From Pacificibacter marinus (GTDB lineage: Bacteria > Pseudomonadota > Alphaproteobacteria > Rhodobacterales > Rhodobacteraceae), in assembly GCF_018860665.1 (NCBI RefSeq), contig NZ_JAHKPK010000011.1:1-64000 (forward strand): a stretch of 64,000 bases of DNA, read 5' to 3'. Positions 54,573 through 63,546 of the stretch are shown in pieces. The notes under the pieces are model-generated. The model had not been told where the DNA came from. It did not search any database and saw nothing but the letters and a program-made list of their open reading frames with translations. Position 1 is the first letter of the stretch; the number at the start of each line of letters is the position of its first letter. Both the position numbers and the translations under genes were made by a program.

Positions 54573-55784
54573 TTATTCCGCCACCTCAAAGGCCCCAGGT
54601 GCTATATCTTGCCAAAACGTCACAATCGCTGCGTGATTAAGCGATGACACCCAGCCGTAATTCTCAAAATCCAAAAGCTCAGCCCCATCCAACTTTGACA
54701 TAAACAACCGTTTATCTGCATCGCGTTGCGTGGGCGATCTGGCACTCACAAGCCTTTGCAAAATTTCAAGCCGTTTGGCCCGCTCAGCCCCCTTTTCACT
54801 CAAAGGCGGTTGCTGTTGCTGGTTTCGCGGCGAAACCGTACTGCCGCTAAAGTCTTGCTTAAGAGCTGCGGTCAAATAGCTGACAGGGTTCTTTACACCC
54901 CCCTGCCCCGCCACATAATCAACCTGCTTGCGCACATAGGCTTCGTCATGCTCGTTCATCCATTGCAGCGCCAAACGATCACTCACCCCAAGCGCGCGCA
55001 TCCGTTTGTAAATGTCAGAATTGCGCAGGCCTGCGCCATCATCCAAATCCAAAATCGACAGTTGCGGATTCTCCGCGATTTTAAACCGAATTTCCGACAC
55101 GGACCGACCAACTTTGCGGGTCTCAGGCGTCACAACAATGTTCGAAGTCTTATTGACCTCCGCCACAGCCGGTTTGATGATCTTAGCATTCAGATGCTTG
55201 TACACCTCGTAATAGGAACTCTCGGACACCCCCATCAGGCGGCGGAACAGATCGAGAGACCACCAGCCAGTCGATCCTGTGCGCACAAAGCGATAGCAAT
55301 TCTCATACAGCGCCAAAGCATGTCCCGAAGTAAATCGCCGCTGAATATTCAAATTGATCAAAGCAAAGACTTTTGGATCATCCAGCTTTTGCGCCAAGGC
55401 GGGGGAATAGGCGTATTCACACACCCCACCCTTCAACTTGGCATAACTCAGCAAGGACGACACGCCCCATTCCTGACGCCCCTCCTCATCCAACATGTCC
55501 CACTCGGCCACGGTTTCGGCGAGGCCACGCAGCGACTGTTTGAGCGTGTCCATATCGTTGGAATTATAGCCAATCATCATACACAAAGTGCGCGCATCGA
55601 TCTGATGCACTTGCTGGCTCATCAAGGTGTCATAGGCATTGAGCAAAAGAACGTTGGACAGTTTCCGCTGCAACAAAGTCAGCTTACCCGACACATGGAT
55701 CGCGGCCACATTCTTTTTCACCGCGCCACGCCGCAATGATCCGGTCAGATTCTCTTTTTCAATATCATCCATTGCCTGTCTCAT
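54573..55784 (-). CDS. Plasmid replication initiator (Rep_3 superfamily)
   Basis: 403 residues. The N-terminal half has the two winged-helix layout of RepB/Rep_3 initiators (LTLLQRKLSNVLLLNAYDTL, then SGHALALYENCYRFVRTGST and MGVSESSYYEVYKHLNAKII). Residues past 300 are polar, with a Gln-rich linker. Proteins of this kind start replication of roseobacter plasmids by binding iterons. It reads away from the iteron-rich origin at 55785-56358 and lies opposite parAB. ATG at 55772 is an alternative start. Confidence 0.85.
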   Translation of the reverse strand: MRQAMDDIEKENLTGSLRRGAVKKNVAAIHVSGKLTLLQRKLSNVLLLNAYDTLMSQQVHQIDARTLCMMIGYNSNDMDTLKQSLRGLAETVAEWDMLDEEGRQEWGVSSLLSYAKLKGGVCEYAYSPALAQKLDDPKVFALINLNIQRRFTSGHALALYENCYRFVRTGSTGWWSLDLFRRLMGVSESSYYEVYKHLNAKIIKPAVAEVNKTSNIVVTPETRKVGRSVSEIRFKIAENPQLSILDLDDGAGLRNSDIYKRMRALGVSDRLALQWMNEHDEAYVRKQVDYVAGQGGVKNPVSYLTAALKQDFSGSTVSPRNQQQQPPLSEKGAERAKRLEILQRLVSARSPTQRDADKRLFMSKLDGAELLDFENYGWVSSLNHAAIVTFWQDIAPGAFEVAE

Positions 55785-56358
55785 TACTCATGCGCACCTA
55801 TGGGCCTGTTTTTCTGACCTCGTTTTTGCGATTCGTATCACAGTGCTTCACAATCTCAGTATTTGCGATAAGGTCCCCACGTTCAAGCATTCAATTGGCA
55901 CCTTACAGGCAATCCCGCAGCTGGGTACTTTAGACGCCCATTGTCTCGCTAAGGGACCCAAATACAGGACAATCAGATGTTAGGATTCGCACATAGGATA
56001 TCCGATTCGTTTACAAATGACCCTAAACCAGCACTTTTAGGGTCTAACGTCTCAAACGACAGCGCGATCCTGAGAATCGGCACCTTAATTCCCGTATATG
56101 GGTCCCCTTCGGCCCGCATTCAGGCACCTTTCCCCCTGTATTAAGGCACCTATAAGTCCATAACCTATTGATTTTTAAAATTTTTTCTATGCATAAAGAT
56201 TCTAAAATCTTATAAAGATTACTAAACAGATTGGGGTTTGTTCTTAAATTTGATTTTCAATTTAGATCAGCCTTCAAATTGATTCACATTTCCAAGCTCA
56301 TGTGCCATACTTCAACGGATATCGCATAAAGTAGCGAACATGCAGAGGCACCTAAACC
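55785..56358. other. Replication origin region with iterons and AT-rich unwinding segment
   Basis: The 574-bp region between rep and parA holds five copies of GGCACCT (55897, 56079, 56123, 56145, 56347), two followed by TA, all in the same orientation as iterons are. A perfect 9-bp dyad, GACCCTAAA / TTTAGGGTC, lies at 56019-56044. From 56160 to 56290 the sequence is strongly AT-rich, fitting a DNA-unwinding element. No gene is present. Confidence 0.75.
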
Positions 56359-57774
56359 ATGACGTCAGGCAATAAGGGCAAAGATGCTCTCCCACCTTAT
56401 TTCAATATTGACCCGAAAGCAGCAGCAGAAAGTTTGGCAGCGCCGATCGACACCGCGCGATTTGCAAAAGCAGCCGCTTTCGCAGGGCGAGGTCGTGATG
56501 ATTTGGCAAAGCGTGGCTATGCGCCGGATGGCAAAAAGCGTCTGCGCAAGTTCTCGACATGGGAAATCTGTAAGTATCTCATTCCAGTGGCTGCGGCCCA
56601 TTTACGACGTGTTTTGAAGGCCAACCCAGAATTGCCGCAGGGCGAAGGTGAGGGGAATTCAAAGTGGTTCAGCTTGGAAGATGTGCAAAAACTGCGTGAG
56701 CATTTTACCAAGGAAGGTGCCGCAAACCGCGAATACACCGCTTGGCGCCCTGAGGGTTTGCCAGCCAAGGTTGTGGCGGTCGCAAATTTCAAAGGCGGTG
56801 TTGGTAAAACCTCGACATCGGCGCATTTGGCAATGTCTGCGGCTCTTGATGGTTATAAGGTTTTGGTCATTGATTTGGACAGTCAGGGGTCAATGACATC
56901 GATTTTGGGCGGAACTGTTGCTGACGAATGGGAAACCGCTTTCCCGCTTTTGGCACGTGATTATGCCTTGGCCTTGCAGCGTGAAAACAAGGTACGTGAA
57001 GCGGCGGGGCAAGCGCCTTATCCGTTCGACGAAACCCTTAATGAGGCGTTAACAGTTTCGCCGCGAAACCTGGTTCAAAAGACCCATTGGCCCAACATCG
57101 ATCTCATCGGTGCCCAGCTGAATCTGTATTGGGCGGAATTCCAAGTGCCCGTTTGGCGGATGCAGTTGCGTTCATGGACGTTATGGGATGCCTTGTCTAA
57201 CGCGCTTGAAGACGGCGGTTTGCTTGACGACTATGATTTGATTTTTCTCGATACACCGCCTGCGCTTGGATACCTAACAATCAACGCTTTGGCCGCCGCC
57301 GACATTATGCTGGTTCCCCTTGGCGCTTCGTTTTTGGAATTCGATTCTACGGGCCGTTTCTTTGACATGATCTATTCCACTTTTGCCTCAATAGAAGAAG
57401 GCGAAAACCGGAATCGGCGTGCTGATGGTCTGCCTGAAATGCGTTTTGAGTGGGACGCCGTTTTGGCGCTCATCACCCGTTTTGACGCCGCTCAACAAAC
57501 GGATTTGGCCAACGTGATTCAGGCTTATTTCGGTGACTTCATGACGACCTATCGTCAAGATGTGACGGCCATGGTGGGGCAGGCCGGTGAGCAAGTGTCG
57601 GGCATCTATGAGACCGATTACCGTGACTTTAACCGCGACACCTATGTGCGTGGACGCGAGACATTTGACCAAACTTGGGCCGAAGTGAAGCGGGTGATTT
57701 TAGGCACATGGTGGCGCGATTTGCAGGCGGCTGAGGCAGAGAAAGCAGAGGAAAATACAGATGGCGAAGCGTAG
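56359..57774 (+). CDS. parA: ParA-type plasmid partition ATPase
   Basis: 471 residues. An N-terminal helix-turn-helix region about 130 residues long precedes the deviant Walker A motif NFKGGVGKTSTSAHLAMSAA near residue 142. VLVIDLDSQGSMTSILGG (A' motif) and FLDTPPALGYL (Walker B) follow. Type Ia ParA proteins both segregate the plasmid and repress their own operon through the N-terminal DNA-binding region. It overlaps parB by 14 bp. Confidence 0.92.
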   Translation: MTSGNKGKDALPPYFNIDPKAAAESLAAPIDTARFAKAAAFAGRGRDDLAKRGYAPDGKKRLRKFSTWEICKYLIPVAAAHLRRVLKANPELPQGEGEGNSKWFSLEDVQKLREHFTKEGAANREYTAWRPEGLPAKVVAVANFKGGVGKTSTSAHLAMSAALDGYKVLVIDLDSQGSMTSILGGTVADEWETAFPLLARDYALALQRENKVREAAGQAPYPFDETLNEALTVSPRNLVQKTHWPNIDLIGAQLNLYWAEFQVPVWRMQLRSWTLWDALSNALEDGGLLDDYDLIFLDTPPALGYLTINALAAADIMLVPLGASFLEFDSTGRFFDMIYSTFASIEEGENRNRRADGLPEMRFEWDAVLALITRFDAAQQTDLANVIQAYFGDFMTTYRQDVTAMVGQAGEQVSGIYETDYRDFNRDTYVRGRETFDQTWAEVKRVILGTWWRDLQAAEAEKAEENTDGEA

Positions 57775-58849
57775 AAAACTGGTGACTCCATCCGCGTCTG
57801 ATTTGGATCAGATCGAACAGGAGTTTCGCGGCGAAACCACAGCGCGCGCACCGTTAAGTGTTCCTATCGCACAGGTGGCTGCCGAATCAGCTGGGGCATT
57901 TGATCCCCGGACACAGGCAGATCGCGAGAAATCTGCGAAAGACAGCGCAGATGCCAAAATTTTACGTGAATCCCAATCTAAAGGATTGATATTAAAAGAA
58001 TTACCTTTGGAGCTTATCCACGCTGACGCTTTGGTGCGTGATCGGGTTGTTCTGGACGCTGAGCAGATGAATGAACTGCAAATGTCGATCGCCAAAGGCG
58101 GGTTGCGATTGCCGATTGAGGTCTTTGAACTGTCAAAACCCGAGGGCGAGCATCGATATGGTCTGCTGTCTGGCTATCGTCGTCTGCACGCGGTGCAAGC
58201 GCTTAAAGAGCTGACCACTAATGAGAAATATAATACCATCAAAGCCATCATACGTGACCCCGATGCTATGGGTGGCACCTTTGCGGCGATGATCGAAGAA
58301 AACGAAATTCGCGCGGCGTTAAGCCATTATGAGCGTGGGCGCATTTCGGTGATCGCCGCCCAGCAGGGCGCGTTTGAAAATACCGAAGCCGCCGTGAATG
58401 GGCTATTCCCGATGGCGTCGAAAGCCAAGCGGTCCAAGATACGTTCCTTTGCACTGATCTTTGAAGAACTTGGCGATATGCTGGTCTTCCCTGATCAATT
58501 GAAAGAACGCGATGGCTTGAAACTGGCCGCAGCGCTGCGTGAAGGGCATGAGAGCAAACTGCGTGACGCGATGGCTATTACCACGCCCACGACACCGGAG
58601 CAGGAAATCTACCAGATCGAAACTGCATTGGCTGCATTGACTGTCGTGCGGAAAGACCCAGCGCGCGGGGGGCGGCCAAAGAAAGTGCCTCCCGCACCGC
58701 ACAGTGCGCGGCAGTTGAAATCAGGCGTTCGACTGGCGAGCAGCCATGACGGGCAGGGGTGGATGATCCGGATCAACGGCGACCGCGTGGATCAGGAATT
58801 GGTTGAGATTGCTATGGCAGAGTTGGAACGTCTTTTAGACGCGCCTTAA
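57761..58849 (+). CDS. parB: ParB-type plasmid partition protein
   Basis: 362 residues. The ParB/Spo0J nuclease-like (CTPase) domain includes LELIHADALVRDRV and YGLLSGYRRLHAV, then the HTH region ENEIRAALSHYERGRISVIA. A basic RGGRPKKVPPAPHS linker leads to the dimerisation tail. It binds a parS-like centromere and works with ParA. No parS consensus was identified with certainty; the dyads at 56019-56044 are candidates. Confidence 0.9.
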   Translation: MAKRRKLVTPSASDLDQIEQEFRGETTARAPLSVPIAQVAAESAGAFDPRTQADREKSAKDSADAKILRESQSKGLILKELPLELIHADALVRDRVVLDAEQMNELQMSIAKGGLRLPIEVFELSKPEGEHRYGLLSGYRRLHAVQALKELTTNEKYNTIKAIIRDPDAMGGTFAAMIEENEIRAALSHYERGRISVIAAQQGAFENTEAAVNGLFPMASKAKRSKIRSFALIFEELGDMLVFPDQLKERDGLKLAAALREGHESKLRDAMAITTPTTPEQEIYQIETALAALTVVRKDPARGGRPKKVPPAPHSARQLKSGVRLASSHDGQGWMIRINGDRVDQELVEIAMAELERLLDAP

Positions 58850-58866
58850 ATGCACCTATCGCACAC

Positions 58867-58898
58867 AAAAAAGACCTTAACCGCGGGGTTAGGGTCTT
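58867..58898 (-). terminator. Terminator between convergent parB and Gfo/Idh gene
   Basis: AAGACCTTAACC and GGTTAGGGTCTT form a 12-bp stem with one G-T pair around GCGG. On the minus strand the stem is followed by TTTTTTG, so it mainly terminates the 58944-60053 gene, and may also stop parAB transcripts. Confidence 0.7.
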
Positions 58899-58943
58899 AA
58901 TGTTAGTCCGTTACATCGTAGATGAAGCAGGGCTAATGCGTGT

Positions 58944-60053
58944 TTATATCACTGCAAATTCATCCAAAGTCACAACCTGTCCTGTCAGGGCACTTTTCTG
59001 TGCTGCCATTCCCATCGCAACAGCTTTCCAACCATCGTTTAAACTGACATCGGGCAGGGTTCGCTCACCGCGCACCAAGGCCAGAAAGCCTTCGTGTTGA
59101 TAGAATGTTGAGCCATTGTGATCGCCGGCTTCCAGAAGTGTCGGATCAACGGGGATGTCACGCACTTCGGGGCCTTTGGGGTCGCGTGGGCTGACGATGA
59201 GTTGAGGAATAGGGGCGTCGCCCAGATGTGCTGGCCAGAAACGACCCGGACCTGGCACCAAGGCTTCGATTTTGCCTTTTGGTCCAACGGCGCTGATTTC
59301 TTCTTGGTAGCGGGCACCTTCGGCAAACATGCATAATTCCAACATGGCGCGCATGCCGTTTGCGAAGTCTACGATCACATAACCGTTGTCCAAGATATCT
59401 GATGCTTTGCCACCGTAAACCTCGTCCAGATGATTCACGTCTTGACCCGCGCTGGCCATGACCCGCAGGGGTTCGGATTTTGTCAGCAAGCGCATGAGGT
59501 CAAAGAAGTGGCAGCATTTTTCAACAAATGTGCCGCCTGATTTTTCATTGAAGCGATTCCAGTCGCCGACCTTTGGCAAAAAGGGAAAGCGGTGTTCGCG
59601 GATGGTCAGCATTTTGATGCCGCCCGTGGCGTCATCGACGGCGGATCGCAAAGCGGCCACAGGGGGCATGTAGCGGTATTCCATCGCGACCCAGACAGGC
59701 GCGGGGTAGCTGTCTTGGAACGCTTTCAAACGTGTGACATCTGCGGGATCTGTGAACAATGGCTTTTCGACAAGAACGGGCAGGGGGCGCGTTGCCGCGA
59801 TTTTTTCCAGCTGGTCCATATGGCAAAAATTCGGGCTGACGATGACAAGGCAATCCAGCGCCTCGATTGCCAAAAGCGCCTCAAGGCTGTCGCAGAATTG
59901 CGCATCGGGGGCAAATTTTGAGGCGATTTCTGCCATGTTCGGGTCGGGCTCGTAGATCGCCGTGACTTTTGTATCAGGCAGTAATGCGATGTTACGCAGG
60001 TGTTCTTGTCCCATCATGCCACAGCCGATGATGCCGTAATGTGTGGTCGTCAT
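58944..60053 (-). CDS. Gfo/Idh/MocA family protein, candidate NAD-dependent glycosidase
   Basis: 369 residues. N-terminal Rossmann motif YGIIGCGMMGQEHLRNIALL, then the EKP triad in LPVLVEKPLFTDPADV near residue 97. A C-terminal beta-sheet domain includes SGGTFVEKCCHFFDLMRLLT near residue 180. The family is mostly NAD(P)-dependent sugar dehydrogenases, but some members are NAD+-dependent glycosidases (GH109, and GH188 sulfoquinovosidases). Its neighbours on the other side of the regulator encode a sulfonate-type monooxygenase system, so release of sulfoquinovose from its glyceride is a plausible role. A plain sugar dehydrogenase cannot be excluded. Confidence 0.8.
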   Translation of the reverse strand: MTTTHYGIIGCGMMGQEHLRNIALLPDTKVTAIYEPDPNMAEIASKFAPDAQFCDSLEALLAIEALDCLVIVSPNFCHMDQLEKIAATRPLPVLVEKPLFTDPADVTRLKAFQDSYPAPVWVAMEYRYMPPVAALRSAVDDATGGIKMLTIREHRFPFLPKVGDWNRFNEKSGGTFVEKCCHFFDLMRLLTKSEPLRVMASAGQDVNHLDEVYGGKASDILDNGYVIVDFANGMRAMLELCMFAEGARYQEEISAVGPKGKIEALVPGPGRFWPAHLGDAPIPQLIVSPRDPKGPEVRDIPVDPTLLEAGDHNGSTFYQHEGFLALVRGERTLPDVSLNDGWKAVAMGMAAQKSALTGQVVTLDEFAVI

Positions 60054-60086
60054 AGTCTTTCCTTTTTTTCGGCCTTTTTTCTGGCC

Positions 60087-60797
60087 TTATTTGAGGCGTT
60101 GCACGTAAAGGGCTTGATCGGTGTCAAACCATGTGCGTGAAAATTCGACGGCTTCGGGGGCGTCTGCCCAACTTAAGCGTTCTATATATCCGGTGAGTGT
60201 TCCGCTGGGTTTGGTGAAATTTTCGGGGGCCCATTCGGGGACTGCGCCAATGCCCACGCGGTCTTCGGCGCGGGTGATCCAAAAGCCAAGCTGTTCTTTG
60301 TAGAAGTGGTATAGCGAATCAGAAATGGCCCCGTCAGGGACTTGGCCTGCATCTGCATCGAGCCAGATTTCTTCTACGGCAATAATTGTTTCATTGAGGA
60401 ACCGCAGGCGACGGATTCGGGTGGCATATGTGCTGGTGCCAAAGGGGGGCAGGCTGTGCGGTTTTTCCATCGCGTCAATGCTGAGGATTTGCGCGATTGG
60501 CAAGCCGCCACCGCCGAGAAGTTCCAAGCGAAACATGGCATAGATGCTGTTGCTGTCACCGCCATGGCGGATGTAATTGCCAGAGCCTTGGATGCGCTCA
60601 AGCAGGTTTTTTTCAACGAGAATATCGAGCGCTTTGCGCAGGGTGCCCACGGATGTTTTCAGGGATTTGGCCATTTCGCGTTCGGGCGGAAGGCGTTCAC
60701 CATCCATCAAACGGCCCGCGCTGATGTCACGGATCAGCAGTTCAGAGATCTGGACATAGGCTGGCAAAACATTGGGATTTCCACCGCTCGGTTTCAT
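60087..60797 (-). CDS. GntR-family regulator with UTRA domain
   Basis: 236 residues from the ATG at 60797, which has GAGGATC upstream; the longer frame crosses the divergent promoter. N-terminal winged helix: YVQISELLIRDISAGRLMDG, RLPPEREMAKSLKTSVGTLR. The C-terminal UTRA domain (RFLNETIIAVEEIWLDADAG) binds a sugar or small metabolite. It is divergent from the monooxygenase operon and 33 bp upstream of the Gfo/Idh gene on its own strand, so it probably controls both directions. Confidence 0.88.
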   Translation of the reverse strand: MKPSGGNPNVLPAYVQISELLIRDISAGRLMDGERLPPEREMAKSLKTSVGTLRKALDILVEKNLLERIQGSGNYIRHGGDSNSIYAMFRLELLGGGGLPIAQILSIDAMEKPHSLPPFGTSTYATRIRRLRFLNETIIAVEEIWLDADAGQVPDGAISDSLYHFYKEQLGFWITRAEDRVGIGAVPEWAPENFTKPSGTLTGYIERLSWADAPEAVEFSRTWFDTDQALYVQRLK

Positions 60798-60906
60798 GGA
60801 TTTGATCCTCGGAGGCAACAGAGATAAAAAATTGATACACCATTGATCTACATCATTTTGAGTGCTAGGCAAGTGGAAAGTGAGACGCATTCTTGGGAGG
60901 GAAGCG

Positions 60907-62061
60907 ATGACCATCGTACCTATTACATCGCCAGATTTAGACGCCGCAGAAGTATCGTGGTTCGCCGCCCTATGTTCGGACGATTACCAGTTTTTGGGCG
61001 TGCCCGACGGTGATTTGCGGTCCAGTTGGGCGCATTGCTCGAACATCGTGAAAACGGCGGAAAAGCAAGGATTTGGCAATATTTTGTGCCCCTCGTCTTA
61101 TCAGGTCGGCCAAGACACGTTGTCATTTGTGGCGGGCTGCGCGCCGATCACCACGGACATCAATTTGCTGGCAGCGGTGCGTTGCGGAGAGATGCAGCCG
61201 ATCATGTTGGCGCGGACTTTGGCAACGCTGGATCACATGTTGGAAGGGCGTTTGACGGTTAATATTATTAGCTCTGATTTCCCCGGACAAAAGGAAGACA
61301 GCGCTTATAGATATCAACGGTCCCGCGAGGTCGTGGAAATTTTGAAGCAGGCCTGGACGCAGCGCGAGATCAATTACGAAGGCGAGATTTACAACTTTAA
61401 GGGTCTGACAACGGATCCTGTCGTGCCGTACCAAACGGGCGGGCCGCTGTTGTACTTTGGCGGCTATTCTCCGATGGCGCTGGAACTGTGCGGTCAGCAT
61501 TGCGACGTGTATTTGATGTGGCCTGAAAAGCAAGAAGAGCTTGCTGGCCGGATGCGTGCTGTGAACGCGGTGGCAGAGAAATATGATCGCACGCTGGATT
61601 ATGGTCTGCGGGTGCATATGATTGTGCGCGATACGGAAAAAGAGGCGCAGGAATACGCCGAATACATCACGTCGAAACTGGATGATGACTATGGTCGCAT
61701 GATCCGCGAACGGGCGTTGGATGCAGGGTCTTTGGGCGTATCGCATCAGGCCGCGAACCGTGAGCTTGCGGACGAATATGGCTATATCGAACCCAACCTC
61801 TGGACTGGCGTTGGCCGTGCAAGATCTGGCTGTGGCGCGGCGCTTGTTGGCTCTGCGGATCAGGTATTGTCCAAGATCGAAGCCTACCAAAAAATGGGCA
61901 TACGCGCGTTTATTTTCTCGGGCTATCCGCACATTGATGAGGCCGAACATTTTGGCCGTCTTGTGTTGCCACATCTTAAAACCTGTTCCATGCCGCAAGC
62001 TTATGGCCGCGTGCCGAGCAGTGCCCCCCAAACACCCTTGGCCGCAGGAGTCCGCCGTTAA
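60907..62061 (+). CDS. FMNH2-dependent LLM-class monooxygenase (SsuD/SmoC-like)
   Basis: 384 residues from the ATG at 60907 (GGGAGG upstream). It is a TIM-barrel luciferase-like monooxygenase of the alkanesulfonate group: SYQVGQDTLSFVAGCAPITT, LARTLATLDHMLEGRLTVNI, SREVVEILKQAWTQREINYE and GQHCDVYLMWPE. These enzymes split C-S bonds of sulfonates with O2 and FMNH2, releasing sulfite and an aldehyde. Adjacent aldo/keto and flavin reductase genes reproduce the SmoC-SmoB-SmoA set of the sulfoquinovose monooxygenase pathway, in which the aldehyde is 6-oxo-glucose. Other sulfonates remain possible. Confidence 0.82.
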   Translation: MTIVPITSPDLDAAEVSWFAALCSDDYQFLGVPDGDLRSSWAHCSNIVKTAEKQGFGNILCPSSYQVGQDTLSFVAGCAPITTDINLLAAVRCGEMQPIMLARTLATLDHMLEGRLTVNIISSDFPGQKEDSAYRYQRSREVVEILKQAWTQREINYEGEIYNFKGLTTDPVVPYQTGGPLLYFGGYSPMALELCGQHCDVYLMWPEKQEELAGRMRAVNAVAEKYDRTLDYGLRVHMIVRDTEKEAQEYAEYITSKLDDDYGRMIRERALDAGSLGVSHQAANRELADEYGYIEPNLWTGVGRARSGCGAALVGSADQVLSKIEAYQKMGIRAFIFSGYPHIDEAEHFGRLVLPHLKTCSMPQAYGRVPSSAPQTPLAAGVRR

Positions 62062-62951
62062 TGGAACGTATTCGTTTTTCTGATACCCTAGAGATGAGCC
62101 GCATTGTTTACGGCATGTGGCGTGTGGCTGATGACGCTGACACCTCGGTCAAACATGTGACTGCCAAAATCGAGGCTTGCCTTGCGCAGGGGATCACAAC
62201 ATTTGACCAAGCCGACATCTATGGCGATTACACCGCCGAGGCCGTTTTGGGCACGGCTCTGCGGGGCCAATCCGCTTTGCGCGACCAAATGCAGATCGTG
62301 ACCAAGTGCGATATCGTGGCACCTTGTGGCAAATACAGCGATGTTCCGGTTAAATATTACGACACCTCTGCGGCGCATCTGAATGCATCTGTTGAGGCGT
62401 CCTTGACCAGTATGGCGATTGATCACATCGATCTTTTGCTGGTGCACCGCCCTGATCCTTTGATGGACCATCATGAAACGGGTGCCGCTTTGGATGCGCT
62501 CGTGGCCTCTGGCAAAGTCGGCAATATCGGTGTGTCTAATTTCAAACCTTGGGATTGGGAATTGCTGCAAGCGGGCATGAACACCCAACTTGTCACCAAC
62601 CAACTTGAAGTGTCGCTGTCCGCCCATGAGGGTTTGGTCAATGGCGATATCGCGTTTCACCAAAAGAATGCACAACCGATCATGGCGTGGTCGCCTTTGG
62701 GTGGCGGGGCTTTGATGACCGCAGATGACGACATCGGGCGTATGCTGGACGTCATTGCAAACGAGAACGGCGTGGATCGCTCAGCAGTTGCTGTGGCTTG
62801 GGTCTTGGCGCATCCCGCAGACATTTTGCCCGTTATGGGCACAAACAACTTGACGCGTATTGCCGCGATTTCGGACGCGTTCAAAGTCAAAATGGACCGC
62901 CAAACGTGGTACAAACTCTACACGGCAGCCTTGGGTCGTGAGGTCGCATAA
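62061..62951 (+). CDS. Aldo/keto reductase (SmoB-like candidate)
   Basis: 296 residues starting in a TAATG overlap with the monooxygenase stop. AKR features: catalytic Asp/Tyr in FDQADIYGDYTAEAVLGTAL near residues 50-57, Lys in IVTKCDI, His in LLVHRPDP, and the NADPH loop AWSPLGGGALM. In the sulfo-SMO pathway an AKR reduces 6-oxo-glucose to glucose. Tight coupling to a sulfonate monooxygenase makes an aldehyde-reducing role likely. General sugar reductases look the same by sequence. Confidence 0.82.
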   Translation: MERIRFSDTLEMSRIVYGMWRVADDADTSVKHVTAKIEACLAQGITTFDQADIYGDYTAEAVLGTALRGQSALRDQMQIVTKCDIVAPCGKYSDVPVKYYDTSAAHLNASVEASLTSMAIDHIDLLLVHRPDPLMDHHETGAALDALVASGKVGNIGVSNFKPWDWELLQAGMNTQLVTNQLEVSLSAHEGLVNGDIAFHQKNAQPIMAWSPLGGGALMTADDDIGRMLDVIANENGVDRSAVAVAWVLAHPADILPVMGTNNLTRIAAISDAFKVKMDRQTWYKLYTAALGREVA

Positions 62952-63466
62952 TGGGACAGGGGAACGTATTGATGCCAGAATGTTTTAAACCCAACGCTGA
63001 CAACACGCGCTTGTTGCGCGATGCCTTTGGACGCTTTGCAACTGGGGTGACCGTTATCACGGCTGCGTCAGAGGATGGCCCCGTGGGCATCACCGCCAAT
63101 AGCTTTTCATCATTGTCTTTGGACCCTGCGCTTGTCTTGTGGTCGCCCGCCAAAGGATCGCGTCGGTTCAAATATTTCGAGGCTGCCCCCCAGTTTGCCA
63201 TCCATATTCTGGCTGATGATCAAGCGGATGTTTGCGAAGGTTTTGCCCGCAATATGCACGCCTTTGATAATCTGGACATGACCACCAGCGCGCAGGGCGT
63301 GCCGTTGATCAACAATTGCTTGGCGCGTCTTGAGTGTCGTCATGTGGCAACTCATCCGGGAGGCGATCATGTGATCGTGGTGGGGCAGGTTACACGGGCC
63401 GAAATCAACCAAGGCAATGCGCTCGGGTTTTTTGCTGGCAAATATGGTGTCTTTCAAGCGGCATAA
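62951..63466 (+). CDS. Flavin reductase (FMN reductase partner of the monooxygenase, SmoA-like)
   Basis: 171 residues, starting in a TAATG overlap with the aldo/keto reductase. The flavin_reduct domain has DAFGRFATGVTVITAASEDG, GITANSFSSLSLDPALVLWS and GDHVIVVGQVTRAEINQGNA. It supplies FMNH2 to the two-component monooxygenase upstream. An internal ATG at 62981 is a possible shorter start. Confidence 0.88.
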   Translation: MGQGNVLMPECFKPNADNTRLLRDAFGRFATGVTVITAASEDGPVGITANSFSSLSLDPALVLWSPAKGSRRFKYFEAAPQFAIHILADDQADVCEGFARNMHAFDNLDMTTSAQGVPLINNCLARLECRHVATHPGGDHVIVVGQVTRAEINQGNALGFFAGKYGVFQAA

Positions 63467-63546
63467 AACGGCAAAGGAGCGGATTTAGGGACGACTGATA
63501 TAAGAGGAAAAGGCCTGACAAGGGTCATCATGGGAGGAGAAAGTCT

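Noticed and set aside
54726-55739. 337-codon plus-strand frame opposite the replication initiator
   Set aside because: The minus-strand frame has clear Rep_3 features and the plus-strand translation is low-complexity His/Gln/Arg-rich, typical of a shadow frame.
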